A DNA stretch of 64,000 nucleotides. It comes from Dipteris shenzhenensis. Taxonomy: Eukaryota; Polypodiophyta; Polypodiopsida; Gleicheniales. The notes below the pieces were generated by a model that was given only the letters and a program-made list of their open reading frames with translations, did not search any database and was not told where the DNA came from. How positions within the stretch are numbered: the first letter of the stretch is position 1; each line of letters begins with the position of its first letter. Below are positions 46,541 through 57,617 of this stretch, piece by piece. The translations under genes were made by a program, and so were the position numbers. The DNA is taken from assembly GCA_047967505.1 (NCBI GenBank), contig CM106540.1. One strand, given 5' to 3'.

Positions 46541-48640
46541 TAGTGCTCTCTACTCTTTGTTCAAAGTGCAAAGCTTTTTGAAGTATTCACTGTTGTCTAA
46601 TAAATTTTGTTTTTTTATGCTTATCACAAAATTGTATGTCCTTGTTTGCTTTTTCAATTGAGGCATGTCCAATGCAATGTCATAGTATTGTTTGTTGCTT
46701 TCATTTTGTACAATGTATTGGTTGCTATTAGTATCTTCATTCTGTGTTGTGTCATGTGCTATTTTCTCTTCTTCTATTGTTTCATTGTATCGATAGTTAT
46801 ATTTCTCTCTATTTTCTTCAATAGTTTGTATGTTTGCATAGTACGATGTTTGCCAACTTCCATGTATTAGTAATTCTTGGTTCGCATTGTCTTTGAAAGG
46901 GTAGTATAGCAGCAATTGTTCTCGGTAGTAAGTCTCTGGGTCCTTGAATTTTTTAAACTTCACAAACCTTATTCTCTTGGATTTCTTTCCTTTTTTGTAT
47001 GTATATTTTGTGTGGTTGTATTCTAATGTGAATGCTGCTAAGCATATGTTGTCCATCTGAGATCTCTTTGAATATTTGTCAATTATTGACTCATAAGATA
47101 TGTCTATTGACTCGTTGGGAAGGTTTTGAAGTTTGTCCTTTTGTTTTAGTAAGAACACTCTTTTTTGTTTCTCATTTGTGTTGATGAATTGAAAATCTCT
47201 TGTGGATCTATGCAAAGGCAAAGATAAAGTAATGAATGAAGCAAGTTGTGCACTCATTTGTTGCGAGTGAAGAAATGCATTTCCCATTTTTCGCATGTGT
47301 TCTTGTGTTGATGAGTTTTGTTGCATGCATGCTTTCATTGTGTCTCTCAATGTTTGTGTTATTGTGTTGTCCATTTTAGTCATGTAAGATGTGCAATAGG
47401 ATGTCGCTGCATGTGATCCATAATGAATTATATGTCCATGTTTGATTGCCACAAGTAAATTATTTTTTTGTTGAATGCATTAGTGAATATGTCTTGTTGT
47501 TTTTGTAATGTTTGATTGTAGAGAAAGAATATATGTATGAAGTCCATGTTTAAAATCTCCAGCCATTCACTAAATGAAGTTGATGTGTTTGGTTCCAATT
47601 TGAAAATTTTGTCTTCTATTTTTTTGTATAGTTGTTAATATTTGGTTCTTTTTGTATTGTCCATAGGCGTTAGGATCATTGTCTCATTCAATGGTGGTTT
47701 TGGATAGTTAAATCTGCAATTGTTTTTTCCTTTCTTTCTACATGTTGTTGTATGTTGATGTGTTTGTATTTCTTTAATGTTGTCATTCAACTTGTCACAT
47801 GTGATGTGTTCATTTATGAAATGTATCAATTCTTCATTGTTGTTAGAACTATATGTTGGTGCGTTCTTCACCTATAGAATACCATGTTCATGCTGGTTGC
47901 CTCTACTTTGAAATTCAGTTATAGAGAAGTAATCTTCAACATTTCCTAGTATTGTGGAGTCTTTCTTGATAATTGAGAGCATTTGTAGCTTGTGAACATA
48001 GTACCTAGCACACAAAGTAGGGTTTATGCGTACCATTTGGTTGATCTCTTTGTTTGTTGGTACATTTGTTGTATTGTAACTATTGCAATTGTATCTTGTC
48101 TGGAGAGCATTCACTAGAGGGTTCCATAGGCGTTCAACACATGAGAATGTAATGAAGAATGTAGGTGGCCCCAATTGCCTCATCATTGCAAATGAGTCTT
48201 TCCTTAGTTTCTCCTTATAATCAGGTGAAGTGCACAAGCTTTCAAAGTCTTGATACCCTATTCCAGATTGTAGAATGTTTTTTATGTTTGTATTGTTTTT
48301 CACATCTTTAGCATACAACACTCTGTTTTGCAACATGCCTTTCCTCAATCGTCCCCATATATTAGATTGCATAACTTGATGTATGAGAACCTTTATTGCT
48401 TTGAAGAACAAGTTTGGAATGTTGTGCAAGAATTTCAAAGATTTGTGCATGAATACGATAGTTTCTCATTTTAACTTCTCTAGGACATCCAAAAAATAGC
48501 GTTGGGAAATTTAGTTCTTCGCTATGCTTATCTTGGAAAAGGCCCATTGGCATTTGATTCTCTCCAGGAGCAACATATGTCACTTTTGTTTCATAGTCAA
48601 TAATTTGTTCTGCACTAATGATATTATGAACCAATGTGTC
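46541..48640 (-). pseudogene. Helitron Rep (HUH) domain and linker
   Basis: Segment 48362-48634 carries 'YVAPGENQMPMGLFQD' and 'ELNFPTLFFGCPREV', the typical opening of the Helitron helicase-like N region. Segment 47872-48450 carries 'QLGPPTFFITFSCVE' and 'EFQSRGNQHEHGIL', the His-x-His (HUH) motif. Segment 47635-47871 has 'CRKKGKNNCRFNYPKPPL'. In 46550-47452 the two-tyrosine motif appears as 'SYCTSYMTK' (Y-x3-Y), followed by 'SLPLHRSTRDFQFINTNEK'. The catalytic residues for rolling-circle nicking therefore survive, while frame breaks separate the parts. Confidence 0.88.
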
Positions 48641-48769
48641 AGTGTCAATATTGGCATTTTCATTATTCTCTTCATTGTTATTTGTATCTTCTATTGTGTT
48701 TATGTTGGAGTCATCCTCTTGCTAGCTCAGTATATGTTGATACCACTCATGGTTGATGGTGACATTGTT

Positions 48770-49631
48770 TCAAATATACAAAGGTTTATGAATTATTACA
48801 TGAAGAGCCCTCATTAAAGTTTTTGGACGAACATTCCCTATTGCATAAGTGGTTTTGTATTCCAATCTCTTTTTAATCCCAACGGTTATTAATGCTTTGT
48901 CCTCCAAAAACCGTGGAAGAACACTTTGAATTTTGTTGGTATCAGCCACCATGTTTACGATAGTCCCAAAAACTTTTTGTTGTCCATCGAAACCCAAATC
49001 TCTTATTTGGGTGAATGCGATTCTTGGACCTACTAGTCGTTCCTCAATTTCATTTAGTTGATTTACAGCCACCAAATGCTGGTTCATATTAATTTGTGTT
49101 GGAACAAAATGCTTTGAAATAGTGTTATGTTTTATTGATTTACAGTAATCAAGGCATATTTTGTATTCTTTCTCCTTGAAGAGCGTATCAACTACGAATC
49201 CAATCGAAATATGCTTTCGAAAGGTAAATGCTATTCTTCTTAAACACCATTCTTTCGTAGGAGAAGCATTCTTTTGTTGGAGGGTCCTTTATACCTTTCA
49301 AATACTTTTTAACATGTTTTGAACAGTGTTGGAACATAGAGATGTAAATAGTCTCATTGACGTTTTCATCAATAGTGATGCAACGTCCTTGTTTCCTTTT
49401 TTGATGTAAGTGTGCAGGTGATTCAACTCTAATTCTGGTGTTATCTTGGTGGGCATGATTAGTGTCATGATTTTGTGTTTCAATCAAAGACTTTCTTAAT
49501 TGGGAAGCTTTTCTTCTCATGGAAGTATAAGATATATTTATTGTAGGGTAAATAGTTCTCATTGTGATCATCATTTCCTTGATTGAGCACTTCTTCTCTT
49601 TCATCAAAATACTTTTCAAGCTTTCTTCCAT
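48770..49631 (-). pseudogene. Helitron protein N-terminal region
   Basis: Segment 48770-49087 reads 'NQLNEIEERLVGPRIAFTQI' then 'GFDGQQKVFGTIVNMVAD' and 'NVRPKTLMRALHVI', the DUF6570-like block that precedes Rep. Segment 49188-49631 is basic with no recognised domain ('MEESLKSILMKEKKCSIKEM'). Confidence 0.75.
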
Positions 49632-49770
49632 TTCATTACTCCATATTTTCCTTCTATCAAATTTAGTACTTATTGTGCAGCTGTATTACAATTTGTATTA
49701 ATCTTTTCTTGCTTGCTAAATTAACATTCTCAAAGCATTGGTAGCCAATATCATCATTTTCATGAAACAA

Positions 49771-50166
49771 TTATATTTTGCAAACAAATGTCTCTATTAA
49801 GGTAGACATTAAGAAGATGTCATATGGCGAGAAGATCATATCTTCTTTTTGCAAGTGAAGAAGATATTCTTTCGTGCCTATGATCTCAGGATAAATTTTT
49901 TGGAACATAGGTGATTGGAAGAATGTGTTGTTCCATTTAGTCCATTCTTCAATGTTGGAGTCTAACATCTTTCCAAGTCTACAATCCACATGTAATTTAA
50001 GCGCTTGTATTGAAACATGAAAGTTTAGTAAGTAAGATTTGCAAAGCAAGACACACTTATTGTCTGAAAATTGAGACACAAATTCATCATCAATATGCAT
50101 ATGACACAAAGATTTTTTATAATTCATTTTATGTGTGCTAAGTGAATAAGATTTTATTGTTCTCAC
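49771..50166 (-). pseudogene. Unassigned ORF between Helitron and RPA-like gene
   Basis: 131 codons with protein-like composition and no recognised domain. The position, between RepHel and the RPA-like exons on the same strand, suggests a 3' exon of the RPA-like gene or a separate element ORF. Confidence 0.35.
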
Positions 50167-50565
50167 TAAATGGAATGCTACTACATGGACTTTTTACGTT
50201 AAGAGGCTTTTTTTAATTTTGAGAAAATATGTTAAAATTCTTTAACTACTAACATAAATTCATAATTGAATGTAAAGTTCTAATACAAGGAATGAGAAAT
50301 GTGTTAATGCCTCAATCAACAAAGTTTGTTTGTTGCCAAGAATAAAGAAGGTGAGAATAACTCTTGAGAACCAACACAATCAATTCATTGCATTTGAAGT
50401 TTGAATACAATAGACCATGAAGCTATAAAACTTCCGATTACATTGCCTCTTGGGCTTCTTCCACCTTTGGTGCAATATAGGTAGTCACCATTCCAAACAT
50501 ATTGATAAGAAGCGACCTTCAACTTTCTTGTTGAAAAGATAAGACTTGAGCAAGTGCAGGTTGTC

Positions 50566-52069
50566 TTAAAGAAGGTCTATAAAGGGACGAGGTAGGTGCA
50601 ATATCTTGTCCACAATGTTCTCTTTCAAAATAACTTCAATTGTTGCTCCATATGTGCTTGCAAGAGCCTTGATTTTTGGGATTTTTATTAGTGAAGTTAT
50701 TTTGTTACATGCCAAGCAAATCACTTTCTTGCATTCCCTTGAGATTTTGTTCTCTTTACAGGCAGAGCATGCAGACTCATATAAAGTAGCATTAACACCT
50801 CTTACAGATAGTGTTTCAAGAACCTGTATGAAAACCAACGTAGTTAGTAAATTATGTATGAGGAAAGAAATTGCAATTTGGAAACACTATGTTGTAATAA
50901 ATAATTTAAGGTTAGACCTGATTTCCATAGCCAATATGTTGAATGTGCATGGTCAATACTCTATGAAGGAATATTGTCAAGCATGTTTAACGCAATGGGT
51001 TGCATGTTTTTTTTGCATCTAACATTGTGAAGAACAAATTGTGCTTCACGAAAGACCTTAAACCTGTTAGCCACTTTGATATAACCTGCACCCCTATTGT
51101 TCCAAAAAGTGAGCTGCAAGTGTGGTGGTACAATCACACAGTCAATAATTCTTACCACATGTGTACATTAGCGAAAGACTTTAAATTATAGCACGAAAGA
51201 GAAAGGACTTAAAAGACTTTAAATTATAGCACGAAAGAGAAAGGACTTACTGTGATAAGATCTTCGGGATACTCTCTATCTCCCACTATGAGCTCATCAT
51301 GTTGCTTGCATGATGCTCCAAGCTTGATGATTGTGATAGCTAATGTGGCTAATAGCAACAGATTGCCTTCACCTTTGTTAATTAGATTTTTGCATTTCTC
51401 CTTGTATTATGAGATTGTTTGCTTAGGATAGATTTCAAACAGCGCTGAAAGGGCTCAAAGGCTATGCTATACTCAATAGTGCCTCCATCATTCCTTGGAT
51501 TCTTTGTGCATACTGAGAATTTGGTTACATGGATGCAATCCCCAACGTTGAGGAATCTAATGAAATCAGTGTAATACAGTTCCTCTACGTGTAGAGTTAT
51601 ACATCCTATACCTTTCCTATCAACAAGGTCCACCTTTAAGCACTTTGGATACATTTGAAAGCATGAAAGTTCCATATTTATTAAGAAGCTTTCCATCAAA
51701 AATAGCATTCTTGTCCGTTAAGTCAATGTCGAGAACCAAGATAGCATTCACAACAGGTCCATTGTTTCCTTCTTCCACCCAATTATCTACTTCATACAAG
51801 GCAAGGAAAGGGATAGTGTCCATGGAAGGGTAGGGTGATGGAATCTCCTCCATAGTAACAATCTCAGGCTTCTTTTCAACAAAATTAGGTGATTCAAATA
51901 AAGCTCTTTTCAAGAGAATTTTATTTTGGACTATAGGGGGAGAACAAGATAAAAGGGAGGCAACACCATTGATTAAAGATGGACTAGCAACATGGGTGTT
52001 TAAGGGGAGGCCTCTTGAGTGACAACTTTCTTCTTCTTTGAGTCTGAAACAATATACACTTTTGTTCAC
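50566..52069 (-). pseudogene. RPA70-like ssDNA-binding protein, element-linked
   Basis: Exon-like segments read right to left. 51620-52069 has 'VVNAILVLDIDLTDKNAIFD' and 'NKYGTFMLSNVSKVLKGG'. 51382-51708 carries the OB-fold block 'LKVDLVDRKGIGCITLHVEE', 'YYTDFIRFLNVGDCIHVTKF' and 'NDGGTIEYSIAFEPFQ'. 50961-51158 is a short linker. 50566-50838 has the zinc ribbon 'SACSACKENKISREC...VICLACNK'. This order (DBD then CX2C zinc module) is that of RPA1/RPA70. Plant Helitrons often carry RPA genes, thought to help with single-stranded intermediates. Whether the gene is intact across introns cannot be told by eye; a frame break lies between the first two segments. Confidence 0.7.
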
Positions 52070-54399
52070 ACAAAATTATTCACAAATTAGCAAGCATTTC
52101 TAGCTTTCTGTAAAATTTTTACCATGAATTAAAGAGTATATAAAATTTTCTATTTTTTATTGTATTCCTTTAATAATGCTGTCACAAACAATGCAAATTA
52201 TTTGTTTAACAAAGATATAGTTTTAGTCAAAATACTAATAAATTCTATTGTGCTGAGAGACAGAAAAAACAAATCATGATTTTTTAACAAAAGGTTTCAA
52301 TGTGATTAAAAATGTTCAATGGGTGCTAAGAAAGACATATTACCAAACTATCAACATAGGACTATTACTAAAATGAAGAAACACAAATTCAGTTGCTCTA
52401 TTGATTGCTTTTGATTATCTAAAAGAGACACTCGATCTATTGCAATCTGTTTGAATAGAATCATTTCCTACAGTCAAGGGTAATAAGTTAGGTAACAATA
52501 CACACTAGTAAATGACTGTTCATTGAAAGCATGTACCAATTTTATATATGATGCAACTTAAATGTTTAAACTAAAAATATAACAGAATTGCTTGCTTTAC
52601 AGAAAGATTTCTTCAAACTTATGAACTTGTCATGCTTTCTTTCAAACTATATGCTATCTTTCAAAGTATAAACAAAAAATTAAGTTCACACTAACATTGT
52701 TCTATGTAATAGATGGCATACATAAATGGCAGGTCATCAACTAGAACTATAAAAAATTAACAACTTCAAACAGAGTTTCTAAACATTGTAGTTTTCATAG
52801 AATAATCATTTGTAACAAATGAATAACAACTAGAAACACAGATTCCAAATTTCTTGTATATTGAAGGTTATTAATAACTAAATAATAAACAGTTTAATCA
52901 AAATGAATAACAACTTCGAACACAGAAACTCTTTGTTTCTTTGGGCCATCATTGAGTTATTCTCATATACAACTCTCTAACTTGACGTTAACAGTCAATG
53001 TAAATGGTGGGGGACTCCTAATATACCTATTCAAACAAGCATAATATGGGACTATATTTTATAGTAAGCAAAAAAAGTAGAGGCAAAGAAGATAAATGTT
53101 ACACACTGAATCAACACACAGTTCACTTCACATGGCATTGTCCTACTTTCTCAAGATCACGAAGAACAGACGATGTACACATACACATACAACTGGAGAC
53201 AAATAACAAAGAGACAGCAGACCCACTCTACAACAACAATCCAACATGACAGGGAAACGACTGTAGTAAAACTCCGAAAAGGATAGAACAGATATCTGCA
53301 CTCAAAACTACATCAGAGAATAGAACCAGAGCAGACCGAACTGATGCGTGACTTCGAAATAAGTAACAGAGCAGGCCGAACAGACACGTGACTTTGAAAT
53401 AAGCAGCAACAAAACGTCTCTGATGCATCACTTAGAAGGACACACCTTCACAATCAGCCATCTCGACGTCCAAAGAGAAAGAGACAAAACCACCAAGACT
53501 CATAAGCAGAGAATGAGATACAGTGTACGTTTCAAACGAAGGAACACTTAAATAGACACACACCATTATTGAAAGTGATAAGCATGCACACACATGAAGC
53601 ACACACTATTCTAATCGATTCGGTACAACTATAGGCTGGCCGAATCGATAAACCCCGTTTAATGAAATAAAAGACCCCTTAAGCATATGACAGAGCATTC
53701 AAATGCATGTTAGATTTGAGGTCTGTACTAAACTACACTAATCGAGAATGTTTGGTAATGCACACATCTCTACTTCACCACGCAGCTACAGCTCCAATAC
53801 CTGCAATGAAAGAAACAAAGAAGGTCGAAATGAAAGTAGTTATGATAACTACACTGGATTTGCCAATGAAGGAAGATTCGCCTAAAAAATGCAGATCTAC
53901 ATGCAAGATCCGCACTGACAACTTCCACGAATAGGGACTAGGAAGAGCAGCAACGACTCCATTGCAGAGAACTGGCATAGACAATAGGCTATGCACTGAA
54001 ACGATGACAGAAAACATGCATGGCCGCCGTTGGAAACAACCGGTAACCCAAAGCGACGCTGGCCGCCATGAGAGCAGCAAAGCGGAGAGAAGAGGTCACA
54101 GTAGGGGCAGAGAGGACAGAAGAGGTCAGACTTTTGAATCGGCCATGAAGGAGAAAGAGAGTAGGATGATACGAGGGGAGGGGAGAGATGGCAAGAGCGC
54201 CGACAACAAAGCCACCGGGTTGTCTGTCGACTGATTCCGTTGAGCCGCAGGGACGAGAAGTCGCACCAAGGAGCAGAGGATTTCTGTGAAGCCACTGCGT
54301 AGAGGAGAGAAGCGGATTTCCGTCAAGCTACCGCGCAGAGCAGAGAGCATCACGCAAAGCTTCAGCCGCCACCTCCCACACAAAACAACAAACCTAAAA
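52070..54399. other. AT-rich spacer, then GC-richer 5' region; possible Helitron 5' end
   Basis: 52070-53000 is AT-rich with no gene. At 53333-53412 a ~43-bp unit 'ccgaacWgaYRcgtgacttYgaaataagYagcaac' is duplicated. From 53960 to 54380 the sequence becomes GC-rich with overlapping ORFs on both strands ('MADSKV' reading on the minus strand). It resembles a plant 5' leader rather than a coding exon. Confidence 0.4.
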
Positions 54400-54423
54400 G
54401 CCCTAACCCTTTAAACCTAACTT
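54393..54423 (-). promoter_or_regulatory. Telo-box-like motifs (AGGGTTAGGG)
   Basis: On the minus strand 'aaagggttagggctttt' with neighbouring 'ttaggtttaaagg' resembles the telo-box found at 5' ends of many plant genes for replication and translation. It would sit upstream of the minus-strand RPA/Helitron transcription unit. No TATA box is evident. Confidence 0.3.
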
Positions 54424-55080
54424 AAACCACCCTTATACATAGTCAACATGACCAAACACACACAAACCCAAACAATGGAAATTCACATAAATAGGTGAGT
54501 GTCCATTGCATACTGGCCACCATCCCACGAACCCTTTCTGTGTAGGATCGTGTGCACATGCACAGCCTGAAGCGCAAACTATGCGCGGCCAAGGACAAGG
54601 TTGCCAACCTCTCTTGAATCGAGGAAATTATGTTCACACGGTTTTTCTTCGCATCTTGTGATGACCGCAGGCACTTTCGGCTGAAAGGGCCGGACTGCGG
54701 TCGTTGGTGACTCGGTCTTGCGGAGTTAAGTAAGCTTCAACCCACAGGCCCTAAATCCCAATTTGCAACCGCCACGTGTCAGCCCGCCGGGAAACCATGC
54801 CATGAGGCTTTCCCAGCCTATACCTGGTAGGGAAGCCACTTTCTGGCCGGGAATGTGCCTCCCGGCGCTGTTTCCCGTGTCTGTCACCGCTTGATGCTGT
54901 CTGCTACCCCGAGCTAGTCATTATAGAATATTGGTAAGGTAGATAGCATTAAATATTATTATACTATTTCTCTGCAATAAAAAGTTCATACACGGAGGAG
55001 TGCAGAAGTTCAAATGCTGAGTTCAGATGACCTTTGCCTTCCACTTGCTTGAGCTACTTCTCTCTGCTAGGTAGGTGTCT
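54424..55080. other. Upstream region of the PPR gene
   Basis: A GC-rich block at about 54655-54905 ('ggccgggaatgtgcctcccgg' type short palindromes) is followed by an AT-rich stretch. No TATA box is clear. An isolated 'ggagttaagtaagctt' resembles part of 5S rRNA but the rest does not. Confidence 0.4.
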
Positions 55081-55084
55081 GCTT

Positions 55085-55140
55085 GGTCTTCATTAAATAT
55101 GGAGTCACAGCTTGTCTTCATTAAATATGGAGTCACAGCT
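55085..55140. repeat. 28-bp tandem duplication across the PPR start
   Basis: 'Gtcttcattaaatatggagtcacagctt' occurs twice in direct succession (55085-55112 and 55113-55140). Each copy contains an ATG in the same context (55099 and 55127). Since 28 is not a multiple of three the first ATG is out of frame with the PPR protein and opens a 14-codon upstream ORF (55099-55143) ending in TAG. Confidence 0.9.
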
Positions 55141-57511
55141 TAGCCCCCCCGTCTGCAGTTATTCCTTTTGTGCAGACAGTGATAGCAATGCTCACCACAA
55201 GAGGTTGCCTCACCTGAAAGAGGGCAAGGAAAATCGTATTCTGACAGAGGAACATGTAAATCCAGTATCTAAAATAAACAATTTGATACATATGTATGTG
55301 AAGCGTGGCAGCATGGTAGATGCGCACCATGTTTTTGACACAATGCCAACACGCAATGTGGTGTCGTGGAACATTATGATCCTGGGTTATGCCAAGCAGG
55401 AAGAGGGTGCACGGGCTTTGGAGTTGTATACACGCTTGCCCCATGAAGGTATCCAACCGAATGATCGAACCTTTGTTGGTGCATTGAAGGCTTGTACTAG
55501 CCTGGCAGCACTAGAAGGGAAAAAAGTTGATGGGACATTTGCAGGCCTGGTAAAAGGTAGAGCTATCCACTCCCAAATTTTAAAGAGTGGCTTTGAATCA
55601 GATGTATTTGTAGGAAATACGATGGTCAATATGTATAAGAAATGTGGGAGCATGGATGATGCATGGTGTGCCTTTGATGAATTGACTCATCGTAATGTGG
55701 TTATGTGGACAACCATGATCCTAGGATATGTTGAGCAAGAAAAAAGTCCTCTGGCCTTGGAGTTGTATGCACGAATGCACCAGGAAGGTGTCCAACCAGA
55801 TGCTCGAACCTATGTTGGCACATTGAAGGCTTGTAGTAACCTGGCAGCAGTGGAAGAGGGGAAACAAGGGAGTGGGAAATCTGTGAAGACAGAGTGCCTG
55901 GCAAAAGGCAGAGCCATCCACTCCCAGTTAGTAAAGAGTGGCTTTGAGTTGGACCTATTTGCAGGAAACAGCTTGGCAAATATGTACACGAAATGTGGGA
56001 GCATGGCAGATGCATTGCGTGTCTTTGATGAATTGCCTCTTCGTGATGTGGTTACTTGGACTACCATGATTATGGGGTATGCTGAGCAAGACGAAAGCGT
56101 GCTGGCATTGGAATTGTATGTACAATCGCACCTTTATGATGTCCAACCCAATGCTCGAACATTTGTTGGTGCATTGAAAGCTTGCAGTAACTTAGCAGCA
56201 CTGGAAGAGGGGAGGCAAGTTGGTAGGACATTTGTAAAAGTAGAATGCTTGATAAAAGGTAGATCTATCCACTCCCAAGTAGTAAAGAGTGGCTTTGAGT
56301 CAGATGTGTTTTTGGGAACCACCATGATAGACATGTATGGGAATTGCGGGAGCATGGACGATGCAGGGTGGGTCTTTGGCCAAGTACCTCACCATGATGT
56401 GGTTACATGGAATACCATGATCCAGGGGTATGCTGAGCAAGAAGATAGTGAGCTTGCTTTGGATCTGTATGCACAAATGCACAAGGCAGGCATCCTTGCA
56501 AATGCTCGAACCTTTATTAGTGCATTAGTGTCTTGTAGTAGTCATGTGGAGAGGAAACAAGCTAGTAGGAAATTCATGAATGCAGGAAACCTGGCAAAAG
56601 GCAGAGCCATCCACTCCCAAGTAGTAATGTGTGGCTGCGAGTCAGATTTATTTATTGGAGCCACCTTGGTGGATATGTATGCAAAATGTGGGAGCACGGT
56701 GGACGCACGGAGTGTGTTTGATGTATTACCTCTGGGAAATGTGGTTGCATTGACCAACATGATCTTAGGGTATGCTGAGCACGAACAAAGTGAGGAGGCT
56801 TTCAGACTTTTTGAACAAATGCAAGATCAAGGTCTCTCACCAAGTAGGGCTACATTTGTTGCCATGCTGAGAGCATGTGGCAGCACAGGAGCTTTTGAAA
56901 TTGGAAAGGAATTGCATTTGCAAACTTGCAGGGTTGGTTTTGAGACTCTTCCAATTGTAGCAACCAGTCTTATTGACATGTATGCCAAATGTGGCAGCAT
57001 GATTGATGCCCAGCAGTTGTTTGATGCATTGCCAACAAAGGATGTTGTGGCATGGAATGCATTGATTGCGGGATATGCCCGCCTGGGAAATAGCAAACTT
57101 GTGTTTCATCTATTTGAAAGAATGAAGTTGGAAGGTATACAGCCAAGCAGGTCCACTTTTCTTAACGTTCTCATAGTATGCAATCATGTGGGTCTGGTGG
57201 AAAAGGGTCAGCAGTACTTTCAGGCTATGAGCAAACAATGTGGCATTATCCCAACTATCGAGCACTATACTTGCGTGGCTGATATCCTGGGCCGTGCAGG
57301 CCGAGTGGACGAGGCTGTGGCAATAGTGGAGAAGATGCATTTCGAGCCTGATGCTGTTGTATGGTCCACCGTGTTGGGAGCTTGCCAGAAATGGAAGAAT
57401 ATAGAGATTGGAAGGCATGCCTTCGAAAATGTGGTGACATTAGATGGAAAACTTTCTGCAGCATATATTCTTATGGCAAACTTATGCTCACATGATGGAG
57501 AACTGTGGTAA
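55127..57511 (+). CDS. PLS-class pentatricopeptide repeat protein, C-terminally short
   Basis: The single-exon ORF encodes 794 residues from ATG 55127. The N-terminus is followed by many PPR motifs with the PLS phrasing 'MYVKRGSMVDAHHVFDTMP', 'RNVVSWNIMILGYAKQEEG', 'HSQILKSGFESDVFVGNTMV', repeated about every 100-120 residues. The last part is E-domain-like ('IEHYTCVADILGRAGRVDEA', 'FEPDAVVWSTVLGACQ'). PLS proteins with E/DYW ends act in organelle RNA editing, each repeat reading one RNA base. Here the ORF stops after 'LMANLCSHDGELW', so the E domain is incomplete and no DYW is included. Organelle targeting cannot be judged confidently. Confidence 0.9.
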   Translation: MESQLSPPVCSYSFCADSDSNAHHKRLPHLKEGKENRILTEEHVNPVSKINNLIHMYVKRGSMVDAHHVFDTMPTRNVVSWNIMILGYAKQEEGARALELYTRLPHEGIQPNDRTFVGALKACTSLAALEGKKVDGTFAGLVKGRAIHSQILKSGFESDVFVGNTMVNMYKKCGSMDDAWCAFDELTHRNVVMWTTMILGYVEQEKSPLALELYARMHQEGVQPDARTYVGTLKACSNLAAVEEGKQGSGKSVKTECLAKGRAIHSQLVKSGFELDLFAGNSLANMYTKCGSMADALRVFDELPLRDVVTWTTMIMGYAEQDESVLALELYVQSHLYDVQPNARTFVGALKACSNLAALEEGRQVGRTFVKVECLIKGRSIHSQVVKSGFESDVFLGTTMIDMYGNCGSMDDAGWVFGQVPHHDVVTWNTMIQGYAEQEDSELALDLYAQMHKAGILANARTFISALVSCSSHVERKQASRKFMNAGNLAKGRAIHSQVVMCGCESDLFIGATLVDMYAKCGSTVDARSVFDVLPLGNVVALTNMILGYAEHEQSEEAFRLFEQMQDQGLSPSRATFVAMLRACGSTGAFEIGKELHLQTCRVGFETLPIVATSLIDMYAKCGSMIDAQQLFDALPTKDVVAWNALIAGYARLGNSKLVFHLFERMKLEGIQPSRSTFLNVLIVCNHVGLVEKGQQYFQAMSKQCGIIPTIEHYTCVADILGRAGRVDEAVAIVEKMHFEPDAVVWSTVLGACQKWKNIEIGRHAFENVVTLDGKLSAAYILMANLCSHDGELW

Positions 57512-57617
57512 GGTTTAGATAATGCAAAAGAATATTCAAGCATGGAAGCAGGCAGGACAAAGCTCAAGTCTGCAGCTCAAGATGAAGGTCAAAGCTATAC
57601 CTGATTAGGACAATGTC

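Larger units (their letters stand above)
44501..49631 (-). mobile_element. Helitron with Rep/helicase and endonuclease (Helentron-like), decayed
   Basis: Eight successive minus-strand segments read as one protein from about 49631 to 44501: N-terminal segment, DUF6570-like region, HUH Rep domain, Pif1-family helicase, and an apurinic-like endonuclease/exonuclease (EEP) domain fused after the helicase. Helitrons move by rolling-circle replication. The endonuclease fusion is the hallmark of Helentron/Helitron2 variants; canonical angiosperm Helitrons lack it. An RPA-like gene lies upstream on the same strand. Scattered nonsense and frameshift changes show it is dead. Termini are not identified. 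Confidence 0.88.

Noticed and set aside
54660-54760. Possible 5S rRNA (ggagttaagtaagctt)
   Set aside because: Only a short phrase resembles 5S; flanking 5S landmarks are absent.
55133-57567. Many minus-strand ORFs across the PPR gene
   Set aside because: Repetitive shadows of the PPR repeats; they mirror the repeat period and have no own family.
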